Shown in pieces: positions 17,766-26,557 of a stretch of DNA of 56,587 nt. This DNA comes from Fibrobacteria bacterium. Its GTDB lineage: Bacteria > Fibrobacterota > Fibrobacteria > UBA11236. The position numbers and the translations under genes are program-made. The stretch lies in NCBI GenBank assembly GCA_025360005.1, contig JANYDA010000014.1, positions 1-56,587 of the forward strand. The letters are read 5' to 3'. Under the pieces are notes generated by a model. That model made no database searches. It saw only the letters and a program-made list of their open reading frames with translations, and had not been told where the DNA came from. Each line of letters begins with the position of its first letter. Positions within the stretch are counted from its first letter, which is position 1.

Positions 17766-19343
17766 ATGAATGCCTTGCATGAGAAAGGTACATCCGGCCA
17801 AAGAGCATCCATTTGGCGCCGCTCAATGGAAATCCCCGGATGCCCCGCCGCTCCCGCCGATACGGCTTGTGATGTTTGTATCATCGGTGCCGGTATATCC
17901 GGCCTTTCCATCGCCTATACGCTCGTCCAAGAAGGCTTATCCGTAGTGGTGATAGACGATGGGGCGATCGGAAGCGGGGAAACGGGGAGGACATCGGCCC
18001 ATCTGGCCAGCGCGGTCGATGATCATTACCATGTGCTGGAGTCCCTTCACGGCGCGGCTTCGGCCCGCTTGGTGGCGGATAGCCACGTGGCGGCGATCGA
18101 TCGCATCGAGTCGATAGTGGCCCGGGAAAACATCCGATGCGGCTTCGAGCGCGTTGATGGTTTCTTGTTCGCCGCGCCGGATGAGGATCCCGGGTTCCTG
18201 GATAAAGAGATGGCGGCCGCGGCGCGGGCGGGGCTTAACCCCCAAAGGGTGTCCCGGGCCCCGATCCCGGGCTTCGATACCGGTCCCGCGATCAGGTTCC
18301 CTTCGCAGGCCCAATTCCATCCCTTGCTTTATCTGGCCCATATGGCGGGCGCGATCCTTTCAAAGGGCGGCAGGATTTACACCGGCCATGCGTCCGAAGT
18401 AAATGGAGGAGGTAACTCCAATGTTACCCTGAAGGGGGGCCAGATCATCCGCTGCGGATCCATTGTCGTGGCCACGAACGTGCCGGTCAATGACGTGCTT
18501 ACCTTGCAAACCAAACTGGCGCCATACCGCACTTATGTCATAACGGCTCCCGTGCCCGCGGGCAGCCTGCCCAAGGCATTGTTGTGGGATACCGCGGATC
18601 CTTATCATTACGTACGCGTAGCCGCCAACGCGGACAATGCGCCCGGCCAGGATCTGTTGGTGGTCGGTGGGGAAGATCACCGGACCGGGCAAGCCTCGGA
18701 TTTCGAGGCGCGGTACGGCCAATTGGAAATGTGGATGCGCGCGCGGTATCCGGAGGCCGGTCCTATCCACTCGCAATGGTCGGGACAGGTAATCGAGACG
18801 GTGGATGGGATAGCGTATATAGGCCGCAATCCAGGCGATGAAAAAAACGTCTACGTGGTGACGGGGGATTCCGGAAATGGCCTTACGCACGGGACCATAG
18901 CGGGAATCCTGATTCCCGATCTCATCCTGGGAAGGAATAATCCTTGGGAGAAAATCTATCATCCCGGCCGCCTGACGTTAAAGGCGGTGCCGGAATTCGT
19001 AAGCCAGAACATCCAAGCCGCATCCAGGTATTTCGATTGGTTGAAAGGCCATGAAACGGCGGATGAGAAGTTTATCGTACCGGGTTATGGCGCCGTCATC
19101 CGTCACGGCCTGAAGCATGTCGCCACCTATCGGGATGAAAGAGGTTCTTTGCATAGGATGTCGGCCGTCTGCCCCCATCTGAAATGCATAGTCACCTGGA
19201 ATGGTTCCGAAAAAACATGGGATTGCCCCTGCCATGGCTCGCGGTTCGATTGCCAAGGCCTTGTGCTGAACGGTCCGGCTAACGAATGCTTGGCCACTTT
19301 GGATCCGGTCTCCCAAATCGAAGCGAACGCGCCTAAGGACTAA
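17766..19343 (+). CDS. FAD-dependent oxidoreductase with C-terminal Rieske domain
   Basis: A 525-residue fusion. Residues about 35-395 are a DAO-type FAD oxidoreductase with the dinucleotide motif CIIGAGISGLSIAYTL, GSGETGRTSAH and a C-terminal ETVDGIAYIGRNP block. Residues about 430-520 form a Rieske domain: C469xH471 and C487xxH490 are the 2Fe-2S ligands, while C474 and C489 sit where the stabilising disulfide occurs in cytochrome bc-type Rieske proteins. The architecture matches a known class of uncharacterised oxidoreductases; electrons probably pass between flavin and cluster. The substrate is unknown. It is transcribed away from the DUF4301 gene and appears monocistronic. Confidence 0.9.
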   Translation: MNALHEKGTSGQRASIWRRSMEIPGCPAAPADTACDVCIIGAGISGLSIAYTLVQEGLSVVVIDDGAIGSGETGRTSAHLASAVDDHYHVLESLHGAASARLVADSHVAAIDRIESIVARENIRCGFERVDGFLFAAPDEDPGFLDKEMAAAARAGLNPQRVSRAPIPGFDTGPAIRFPSQAQFHPLLYLAHMAGAILSKGGRIYTGHASEVNGGGNSNVTLKGGQIIRCGSIVVATNVPVNDVLTLQTKLAPYRTYVITAPVPAGSLPKALLWDTADPYHYVRVAANADNAPGQDLLVVGGEDHRTGQASDFEARYGQLEMWMRARYPEAGPIHSQWSGQVIETVDGIAYIGRNPGDEKNVYVVTGDSGNGLTHGTIAGILIPDLILGRNNPWEKIYHPGRLTLKAVPEFVSQNIQAASRYFDWLKGHETADEKFIVPGYGAVIRHGLKHVATYRDERGSLHRMSAVCPHLKCIVTWNGSEKTWDCPCHGSRFDCQGLVLNGPANECLATLDPVSQIEANAPKD

Positions 19344-19402
19344 GGACGAGTCCCGGCGGATATAGGGAACATAATCGACACGTTATTCACAAAGGAGATG
19401 CT

Positions 19403-21256
19403 ATGAAATTGAGGAATGTTATAGTAGCGAGTGCCATATTACCGATCGCCGTGTTTGCCCAACCGGAAGTCATAACGGGCGGAACCGGTGACTTTGGCGG
19501 CGGCGCCATCCTATCCAGGGGATTAGGCGGAGGGGCTTTTTTAGCCTGCGTTATTTCAGGCGTCTTCCTGGCTTACGCCTTCCAATGGTTGCTCACCAAC
19601 CTTTCCCTGGCCATTGGTATATCGGCTCTCCAGGGCGTTACCGATTCCGACAAAAGGAAAAAGGCCGGGAAAGATTCCGATGGGCGCGTGGCCCAAGGTA
19701 AGAGAGAGGGCGAAGAAGACGATTGGGAAGATACGGCGGTGAAAATCGGTTCCGGAGTGGGCATTTGGGCCATGATCACGTGCAGCATCGCCTTATTCTT
19801 AGCAGGGTGGCTTGCCGTTGGTCTCATCCGCGCGGTGGATGGGAGGCAGGGGCTTATCATGGGTTTGGTAATCTGGTCGGTTTTCATGGGTACCATGATG
19901 TATCTCGAAAGTTTAGCGGCCACATCCTTGCTCGGGTTCATCACCGGAATGGTGCGGAACGGTCTCGGTGCTTTGGCAGCGCCCTTCAAAAGCGTGGCCG
20001 GGAAATTGTCGGAGAACCGGAACCGGGCATCGGACCGCGAGCAGAGCGTGCAAACCGCCCAGGAGATAGCCGCCGCGGTGCGTAAGGAGATGTTCGGCAC
20101 CCAGGATTGGCACGTCGAGGGGCCGGGCATCCAGGAGTCCATCCGCGATTTCGTGCAGTCGAATCTCAAGCCCAAGGTCGAACGTATTTCGCACTTCGGC
20201 GAAAGCATCAAATCCCTGTTGACCGATCCCGAACTGGTTGAGATGGTCAAAAAGGGGGAGTTGCAGAATCTGGATCGATCGCACTTCGCGGAAATCGTAG
20301 CCGGTCGGACCGATTTGGATAAGCATCAGGTGGAGCGGACCGTGGACACATTGCATGGAGCATGGACCAAATTCCTCGGGGAAAATGCTCCCGCAAAGCC
20401 AGAAGGAATAGCCGATGAGGCAGACGTCCCTGCTTCCCATGGCGTGATGGCGAAGTACAAGGGCTTCAGGGAATTCCTGAAAAATACTGGGCGGGAAGAA
20501 TTGAAGCCGGAGCGCCTGGAGCAGGAAATCAAGACCCTGGTCTTGGATCCCAAGGCGGGTTTGGCCCAACTCATGGAGCACATCAAAGAACTAGACCGTG
20601 ATAGTTTAGTGGAGCTTCTTTCGCAAAGGAAGGACTTTACCCCGGAAGAGGCCGCACGGGTCGCGGATCAGATCGATCTGGCAAGGAGCAAAGCGCTATC
20701 GGCCAAGGAAGAGGCCGAACATCGCACCCAGGAAATCAAGGATAGCGTGCTTTCCAAGATCCGGGATCATGTCTATTCCCTCAACCGGCCTGAGCTGGAC
20801 TATGACGGATTCGAAGCCGACTTCAAGAGGCTGTTGGACGATCCCAAAGCGGCTTATGCCTCCTTGAAATCCCGGCTTGGCGGTCTTGATAGGGACAGCC
20901 TGGTGGCTTTACTCGGATCCATAAAAGGGATCGATTCCCAGGACGCGGAAAAAATGGTTGCTAAAGGCGAGGCCGTGAAAGGCAAGGCGGAGCAGGTGGT
21001 GGACCAGGCCAAATCGGGTATGGGCAAAATCGCGGACCGTATTCTGGAAGCCAAGGAAGCCGTGCTCGAACGGGCGCGCCAGGTGGAGGAGGAGGCGGAG
21101 CGCCGCCTTGAAAGAGCAAAACGCATCTCCCTGGAACAGGCGGAAGCGGCCCGGAAAGTAACGGCCGCGGCGGCTTGGTGGATGCTCGCCATCGCCTTGG
21201 TATCGGGAGCTGCCGCCGCATTGGGCGGATACGCGGGCGCGGGTTACCATTTCTGA
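19403..21256 (+). CDS. Membrane/coiled-coil protein with three internal repeats
   Basis: A 617-residue protein of unknown function. It starts with a signal-like segment ending AVFAQ, then hydrophobic segments at about 44-70, 118-142 and 150-185, then a long helical region (about 205-585) and a final hydrophobic segment (about 588-612). The helical region contains three divergent copies of a module of about 65 residues, centred on LDRSHFAEIVAGR (290-302), LDRDSLVELLSQR (397-409) and LDRDSLVALLGSI (495-507). Each is preceded by a DP-containing stretch and followed by an E/D-rich helix. Residues 540-585 are predicted coiled coil. AAAGGAG precedes the start. The zinc dehydrogenase gene follows, 85 bp downstream. 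Confidence 0.75.
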   Translation: MKLRNVIVASAILPIAVFAQPEVITGGTGDFGGGAILSRGLGGGAFLACVISGVFLAYAFQWLLTNLSLAIGISALQGVTDSDKRKKAGKDSDGRVAQGKREGEEDDWEDTAVKIGSGVGIWAMITCSIALFLAGWLAVGLIRAVDGRQGLIMGLVIWSVFMGTMMYLESLAATSLLGFITGMVRNGLGALAAPFKSVAGKLSENRNRASDREQSVQTAQEIAAAVRKEMFGTQDWHVEGPGIQESIRDFVQSNLKPKVERISHFGESIKSLLTDPELVEMVKKGELQNLDRSHFAEIVAGRTDLDKHQVERTVDTLHGAWTKFLGENAPAKPEGIADEADVPASHGVMAKYKGFREFLKNTGREELKPERLEQEIKTLVLDPKAGLAQLMEHIKELDRDSLVELLSQRKDFTPEEAARVADQIDLARSKALSAKEEAEHRTQEIKDSVLSKIRDHVYSLNRPELDYDGFEADFKRLLDDPKAAYASLKSRLGGLDRDSLVALLGSIKGIDSQDAEKMVAKGEAVKGKAEQVVDQAKSGMGKIADRILEAKEAVLERARQVEEEAERRLERAKRISLEQAEAARKVTAAAAWWMLAIALVSGAAAALGGYAGAGYHF

Positions 21257-21341
21257 ATTTCCCAAGGTAGAGTCCGTGCGGATCGCAAAAGACTTTGCCC
21301 ATCACTTCTTTTCAAATCCATTCAAGCAGAAAGGAATTTAA

Positions 21342-22508
21342 ATGAAAGCGTTACGTTGGTACGATTCCAGAAAAGTGCGCGTGGAAGAAGTCCCGGAACC
21401 GCGCATCGAAGATCCCAAGGATGCCATAGTCAAGGTGACATCCACCTCTATTTGCGGATCGGACATCCACCTCTACGACGGGTTTGTGAATACCTTGGAG
21501 AAGGGCGATATCCTGGGACACGAATTCATGGGCGAGGTGGTCGAGATCGGCGCCGAAGTCAGGAAACTGCGCGTCGGGGATAGGGTCGTCTGCTCGTTCA
21601 CCATTTCCTGCGGCGAGTGCGAATATTGCAGGAAGGGATACTTCTCCCTATGCCATGTCAGCAATCCCAACGCCGGAATGCAAGAGAAGTTCCTGGGCGG
21701 CCACACGGCCGCTATTTACGGGTACTCGCACATGTTCGGCGGATTGTCCGGCGGGCAGGCTGAATTCGTCCGGGTGCCCTTCGCGGATATGGGCGCCCTC
21801 AAAGTCGCTTCCCATCTCAAGGATGAGCAAGTGCTTTTCCTTTCGGATATATTCCCCACCGGATACATGGCCGCGGAGAATTGCATGCTGCAAGGCGGGG
21901 AAACGGTGGCGGTGTGGGGCTGCGGTCCGGTAGGGCAATTCGCCATCCGGAGCGCTTTCATGCTGGGCGCGGCCAGGGTGATCGCCATCGACCAGGTGCC
22001 TGAACGATTGGCTATGGCCCGGGCCGCCGGTGCGGACACCCTTAATTTCGATGAGGTCAAGGTGCATGAGGTGCTGATGGAAATGACTCGAGGGCACGGT
22101 CCGGATGCTTGCATAGATGCGGTGGGGATGGAAGCGCATGAAGGCGGTTTCATTGGCAGGTATGACAAGATCAAACAGCTTCTGCGTCTGGAAACGGATC
22201 GGCCATTCGCCCTGCGCCAGGCCATCATGGCGTGCCGCAAGGGCGGTGTCCTCTCCGTGATCGGGGCCTACGCCGGGCTGGCGGATAAAATACCCATCGG
22301 AGCCATGTTCAATAAATCGCTTACCGTTCGTAACGGTCAATGCAATGTGCAGAAATATTGGGCAGGGTTGCTGGCAAAGATCGAGTCCGGGGCGATCGAT
22401 CCTTCTTTCATCGTGACGCACCATATGCATCTTGATGACGCTGCTGCAGGCTACGAGGCGTTTACGGAGAAAAAGGATGGGTGTATCAAAATCATCTTGA
22501 ATCCCTAA
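21342..22508 (+). CDS. Zinc-dependent alcohol dehydrogenase (MDR family)
   Basis: A 388-residue medium-chain dehydrogenase of the formaldehyde-dehydrogenase-like subgroup. Catalytic zinc ligands are C38, H60 and E61; structural zinc ligands are C90, C93, C96 and C104. The NAD-binding motif VWGCGPVGQFAIR follows, with an acidic residue after the second strand (IAIDQVPER) that favours NAD. The insert DAVGMEAHEGG is characteristic of glutathione-independent formaldehyde dehydrogenase-like members. AAAGGAATTTAA precedes the ATG. It could detoxify aldehydes, but the substrate is unproven. Confidence 0.93.
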   Translation: MKALRWYDSRKVRVEEVPEPRIEDPKDAIVKVTSTSICGSDIHLYDGFVNTLEKGDILGHEFMGEVVEIGAEVRKLRVGDRVVCSFTISCGECEYCRKGYFSLCHVSNPNAGMQEKFLGGHTAAIYGYSHMFGGLSGGQAEFVRVPFADMGALKVASHLKDEQVLFLSDIFPTGYMAAENCMLQGGETVAVWGCGPVGQFAIRSAFMLGAARVIAIDQVPERLAMARAAGADTLNFDEVKVHEVLMEMTRGHGPDACIDAVGMEAHEGGFIGRYDKIKQLLRLETDRPFALRQAIMACRKGGVLSVIGAYAGLADKIPIGAMFNKSLTVRNGQCNVQKYWAGLLAKIESGAIDPSFIVTHHMHLDDAAAGYEAFTEKKDGCIKIILNP

Positions 22509-22932
22509 TCAGGCCGGAGACCGCATAAGGAGCCGGCTATCCGAATTCATCGATGTATCACCAGCAATGAATCGATTCCGGTGAGGTCTTTCAACAGCCA
22601 AAGCCGATGAAAACGAAAATTGATCTAAATATGATTTTTGTAACAATTCGTTCTTTACATCCGAGTTACAGCTGCCGAGATGGACGCATGGAGCCGTAAT
22701 CACGCTGCGATATTCACATTTTTAGCGAAAGTCAACTTAAATGCTTTCAAACAGCCCCTTATTTGTGTACCTTTGTCACAAATACCACAAATATTGGCCA
22801 CTGGAAATGCAAAAAACGGGTAATCCAGTTAGGCATCCCTTCCAGCATCCACACTTGAACTGTACAGCATCGGCCCAATCGAGTCGGCCGTCCTGAGTTA
22901 GCGCCTGGAAATAGGCACGAAAGCGGTGGGCA
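22509..22932. other. AT-richer intergenic region with a dyad
   Basis: This 424-bp stretch holds no convincing gene and is visibly more AT-rich than its flanks. It contains ATTTGTG (22761-22767) and CACAAAT (22777-22783), a perfect 7-9-7 inverted repeat that could be an operator. It likely carries the promoter of the kinase gene at 22933. Confidence 0.45.
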
Positions 22933-24507
22933 ATGCAAAATCCGACAATGAATGCCGAATTCCAATTCTCATCTTCGCAAGGCCGCGGCGCTCCAAGGGT
23001 CCTTATTATCGATGATAATCCGGATGATCGAGTGATGGTCATCAGGGCTTTGAAACAGGAGTTTCAAGGACTGGAAGCAACCCAAATCCATGATGAAAAC
23101 TCGCTAAGTCTCTCCCTCGCGGAGGACCCTTTTGATCTTATCATCACCGACTTCCAATTGAATTGGTCTACGGGATTGCAACTGCTGGCCCGCTTTAGGA
23201 AACATTCCCCCAACGCACCGATCATCATGTATACAGGCACGGGGAATGAACTCGTCGCAGTGGAAGCCATGAAATCCGGAGTGGAAGACTATATCGTCAA
23301 ATCCGTTTCCAATATCAAATACCTTGTCTCGGCCACGCGCGCTTGCCTGGAGAAAAAGCACGAACGCATGCGGGGGCGGCTTCCGGAAGGCCGACTCGAA
23401 ATGATGGTATCCCACCTGAATATAGGCGCGTTCCGGCCGACCCTGGCCGGCGTCCTTTTATCCGCGAATGCGGTCTTCCTGGAAATGCTGGGATTCAATT
23501 CCATCGAGGAAGCTTGCTTGCTTGCCTTCAGAAATCCCAAGGACGGATTCCACGATCTTGAAAGCGTTCTAAGGGAAATCCTAGGGGGAAGTGCCAGAGG
23601 CAAATCCGAAATACGGATAACCCGGACCTGCGGCAAAAAAGTTTGGATTTCGGTTTCCCTGATCATCTCTTCCCAGTTCCCCCAGGAAGTGGAAGGCATG
23701 GTGGAGGATATTTCGGCGCGCAAGAATGATGAGCAACTGGATACGGAAAAGCAAGATTCCCTGCGCCAGGGAGAGCATCTCGATTCCATCGCGCAACTGG
23801 CCGGAGGGGTAGCCCATGATTTCAACAATATGCTTACTACGATAAATGGGTTATCCGAATTGCTCTTGGAAAAAGTTGAAAGCTCGGAACTCCGGCAGGA
23901 TATCATTGAAATCCATAAGGCGGGTTCCCAGGCCGCCAAGCTGACCAGCGATCTCTTGTCTTTCGGACGCAGGCAAATGCTCGAGAAACGCGTTGTAGAC
24001 CTGAATAAGTTGATTTGCAACCATGAGGATTTGATCCGGGAGAAAATCGCTGAATCGTGGATTTATGAATCCAACCTATGCGCAGATCCATTGCTCGTTA
24101 AAGTCGATCAAGGCCATATGAAGCGCGTGATCCTGAATTTATTGAATAACGCCATCGAAGCCCTTGGCCATTCGGATCAAGGCCGGATCACTATTGTGAC
24201 GGGAAGAGCCGACTTAAAAGGTAAATCGGAAGCGGCTGGATTCCAGAAGGGATTTTCCGGTCCGCAGGATGCGATCATCCCTGGGCGCTATGTTTTCCTT
24301 AGTATCACTGATTCCGGGATAGGCATGGAGCCATCTACGCTGGCCAGAATTTTTGAACCCTTTTTCACGACTAAGGTACGGAAAGGCCCCGGCATGAGCC
24401 TCGCGAGCGTCTATGGTATCGTCAGGCAAAGCGAAGGGTATGTCTTGGTAAAGTCCGCACCCATGAAAGGCTCTACATTCCGCGTCCTGCTTCCGGCCGT
24501 ATCCTAA
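22933..24507 (+). CDS. Receiver-PAS-histidine kinase hybrid
   Basis: A 524-residue cytoplasmic sensor kinase. An N-terminal receiver (about 18-140) has DDN acidic residues, D73 as phosphoacceptor in IITDFQL, and K at VKSVSN. A PAS-like domain (about 155-270) precedes HisKA with H295 in GGVAHDFNNML and a HATPase with N-box LLNNAIEAL and DSGIGM. The last glycine box reads KGPGMSLASVYG, where this NtrB-like subgroup usually has KGTGLGLATVYG, so ATP-lid function may be altered. No signal peptide or membrane segment is seen. The ribosome site is weak. No cognate output regulator is adjacent. Confidence 0.9.
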   Translation: MQNPTMNAEFQFSSSQGRGAPRVLIIDDNPDDRVMVIRALKQEFQGLEATQIHDENSLSLSLAEDPFDLIITDFQLNWSTGLQLLARFRKHSPNAPIIMYTGTGNELVAVEAMKSGVEDYIVKSVSNIKYLVSATRACLEKKHERMRGRLPEGRLEMMVSHLNIGAFRPTLAGVLLSANAVFLEMLGFNSIEEACLLAFRNPKDGFHDLESVLREILGGSARGKSEIRITRTCGKKVWISVSLIISSQFPQEVEGMVEDISARKNDEQLDTEKQDSLRQGEHLDSIAQLAGGVAHDFNNMLTTINGLSELLLEKVESSELRQDIIEIHKAGSQAAKLTSDLLSFGRRQMLEKRVVDLNKLICNHEDLIREKIAESWIYESNLCADPLLVKVDQGHMKRVILNLLNNAIEALGHSDQGRITIVTGRADLKGKSEAAGFQKGFSGPQDAIIPGRYVFLSITDSGIGMEPSTLARIFEPFFTTKVRKGPGMSLASVYGIVRQSEGYVLVKSAPMKGSTFRVLLPAVS

Positions 24508-24575
24508 AAGCATTCCGTAGTCAAGGCATGCGCTCCAAAACGTATGCCTTACCACAAAGGTTTTATGCCTTTAAG

Positions 24576-25055
24576 TCAGGGGGTTCCGGACCCACCACCT
24601 GTTCCTGTTCCACTGCCTGTCCCGGTACCACCGGTTCCGGATCCGCCGCCCGTGCCCGTACCAGTCCCGTTACCTCCATCCGTTCCGGTTCCACTGGAAC
24701 CAGCTCCCGATCCGGGCATATTCGAGGTGGTATCCGTCGATCCCATCTTGGAACCGCTCTTTTTATTCCCCTTCCTATGCCTGGACTTTTTGGATGACCG
24801 GGTCCCCGTAGAATCGCGGCCGGATCCATTGGAATGGTTATCGTTTTTCATTGTACCTGTCGCGGTATCCCTACCTGAATGCATATTTCCCATCGTATCG
24901 GTGTTACCCGATCGCGTACCGCTTGATGGATACGAGGAACCCGCCGTGCTTTGGTTTTTATGAGTACTGTCCGCGGAACCATTGCCGGCTGCCAAAATGG
25001 TTCCCGTCAGAGTTAGAGCCAATAATGATGATTTTTCGAACTTTAATATGTCCAT
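24576..25055 (-). CDS. Secreted Gly/Ser/Thr-rich low-complexity protein
   Basis: A 159-residue protein with a short signal peptide (hydrophobic core LLALTLTGTILAAG) and a mature part made almost only of Ser, Gly, Thr, Asn and Asp. A Lys/Arg-rich patch (SSKKSRHRKGNKK) lies in the middle, and the last ~45 residues are Gly-Thr-Ser repeats (GTGTGGGSGTG). The start at 25055 follows AAAGGACATC. It should be extracellular or periplasmic and intrinsically disordered. No family is recognised. The complementary strand reads as a Pro/Val-rich frame that I treat as the shadow. Confidence 0.55.
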   Translation of the reverse strand: MDILKFEKSSLLALTLTGTILAAGNGSADSTHKNQSTAGSSYPSSGTRSGNTDTMGNMHSGRDTATGTMKNDNHSNGSGRDSTGTRSSKKSRHRKGNKKSGSKMGSTDTTSNMPGSGAGSSGTGTDGGNGTGTGTGGGSGTGGTGTGSGTGTGGGSGTP

Positions 25056-25273
25056 GATGTCCTTTCTCAAGTGCAACTACACACATTGGTAAACAATATT
25101 TTTCTCAAGTAAAATCAAGGCCCGGATAGCGATTGCATTATGGCGGACGTAACCTCCACGTTTCTGGGGTCGCTTGCGCGGTGAACCGCGGGTTCCAGTG
25201 TCGTAATCGGTGGGCTAAGGACAGTAAGGGATATGCAGCGAGCGGGAAGCATTTAGCGATAGCGCCGCTTCCA
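25056..25273. other. Intergenic spacer
   Basis: No gene is seen. The part next to 25055 should carry the promoter of the low-complexity secreted protein. It includes the AT-rich stretch TTGGTAAACAATATTTTTCT. Confidence 0.4.
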
Positions 25274-26410
25274 TCAAGGGATCCATGCGGTTTTTTCCGG
25301 GGCCGGCAACTCCAGCCAGAAGCAGCTGCCGTTCCCGGTTTGGGACTCCACCCCCGCCATGCCTCCCATGCTTTCCATTCCTTTTCGGACTATGGCAAGC
25401 CCGGTACCGGTGCCGGGATACCGCTCCGCCCCGTGCAACCGTTTGAAGATCCTGAAGATCCTCTGGTGATGGTCGGGATCGATCCCGATGCCGTTGTCTT
25501 CCACGCACAATCGGATCCTCCCATCTGTCTTGAGCGCGCGGATGAGTACCTTGGGCGTTACCCCGGGAGCCATGAACTTTATGGCGTTGCCGATGAGGTT
25601 CGCCAGGATGGTGACCAGCATGGAATGGTTCCCCATCACCTGGCCCAGCGGCCGCGTCAGGGATATCTCCGCACCGCGGTCCCGGATATCATCGTCGAAT
25701 CGGGAAAGAGCTTCACGCGCGGCGTCATCCAGGGAGACCGGCCGCATATTCTGTTCCGATTGGCCCAGGCGGCTATAGGCGAGCAAATCCAGTATCAAGC
25801 GGTCCATCTTGCGCGCCGCGCCGATGATACGGGTGAGATAGTCGCGGCCGGTGTCGTCGAATCGTTCGCGGTAATCCTCTCCCAGCGCTTCCGCCAAGCC
25901 CTGCAGTGCGCGCAAGGGCGCGCGCAGATCATGGGAAATGGTGTGGGGAAAGGATTCCAGTTCGGATACGAGGCTGCGGAGCTTGTCCTCGGCAAGTTTG
26001 CGATCGGCGATATCGATGAATACCATCACGGCCCCGCCAACCTCGTTTCCATGCGTGCGATAAGGGCTGATGCGCAATGAGTAGCAGTTTCCCGCCGGGG
26101 CCTGCAGGTCCAATTCCTTGGTAATGCCGTTCCCGATCACCTCCGCGATCAGTTCCTCCAGATTGATGAGGCCTATCTTGGGGTTGAGATCGCTTATGGG
26201 CCGGCCGATATCCCCGGGAATGAGATTGAGGGCCTTCTCGGCCATGGGCGTGAAGCATCGGAGCCGCATGTCGCTCCCGAACATGACTATAGGCACGTTC
26301 ATGCTGATCAGCAGATTGCTGCTGTCTTGGTGCAGCGCCGCCGTGGCGGCCTCCCTCCGCGCCTCAGCCGCGGATTTAGCGGGATCCTCTGCGCGCTTGT
26401 TCATCTCCAC
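25274..26410 (-). CDS. PAS-domain histidine kinase
   Basis: A 378-residue soluble sensor kinase. The PAS-like domain (about 30-135) has IVMFGSDMRLRCFTPMAEKA; HisKA carries H160 in TISHDLRAPLRAL; the HATPase has N275 in NLIGNAIKF, VEDNGIGI and GTGTGLAIV. It is clearly paralogous to the PAS plus kinase part of the 1219-residue CheB-CheR fusion (similar PIV..GS.MR.R.FTP.AEK block and PLR motif), as if the C-terminal part had been copied without the chemotaxis domains. The start is GTG at 26410 after TTAGGACACC. It has no receiver partner nearby. Confidence 0.9.
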   Translation of the reverse strand: MEMNKRAEDPAKSAAEARREAATAALHQDSSNLLISMNVPIVMFGSDMRLRCFTPMAEKALNLIPGDIGRPISDLNPKIGLINLEELIAEVIGNGITKELDLQAPAGNCYSLRISPYRTHGNEVGGAVMVFIDIADRKLAEDKLRSLVSELESFPHTISHDLRAPLRALQGLAEALGEDYRERFDDTGRDYLTRIIGAARKMDRLILDLLAYSRLGQSEQNMRPVSLDDAAREALSRFDDDIRDRGAEISLTRPLGQVMGNHSMLVTILANLIGNAIKFMAPGVTPKVLIRALKTDGRIRLCVEDNGIGIDPDHHQRIFRIFKRLHGAERYPGTGTGLAIVRKGMESMGGMAGVESQTGNGSCFWLELPAPEKTAWIP

Positions 26411-26557
26411 GGTGTCCTAAGGATAGGGCCCATATCCGCTTCGGGAGTAAGAAATCCTTTGTGGGCCATTTCATTCCTACGGTTGCCTTCCATGCTGGAA
26501 CGGAAGGCAGGGACGATATTCCACCGCGCAGTAACATAGAAAAGAAGTATTTAAGGT

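Noticed and set aside
24576-24730. Repetitive GT/GC-rich DNA considered as a CRISPR or tandem repeat array
   Set aside because: There are no regular repeat-spacer units; the repetition follows from Gly-Thr-Ser codons in one reading frame.
24544-24963. Pro/Val-rich plus-strand frame
   Set aside because: Complement of the Gly/Thr/Ser-rich secreted protein; it lacks a signal peptide and ribosome site, whereas the minus-strand frame has both.
25133-26080. Plus-strand open frame of 315 codons
   Set aside because: It is antisense to the PAS histidine kinase, whose motifs are unambiguous.
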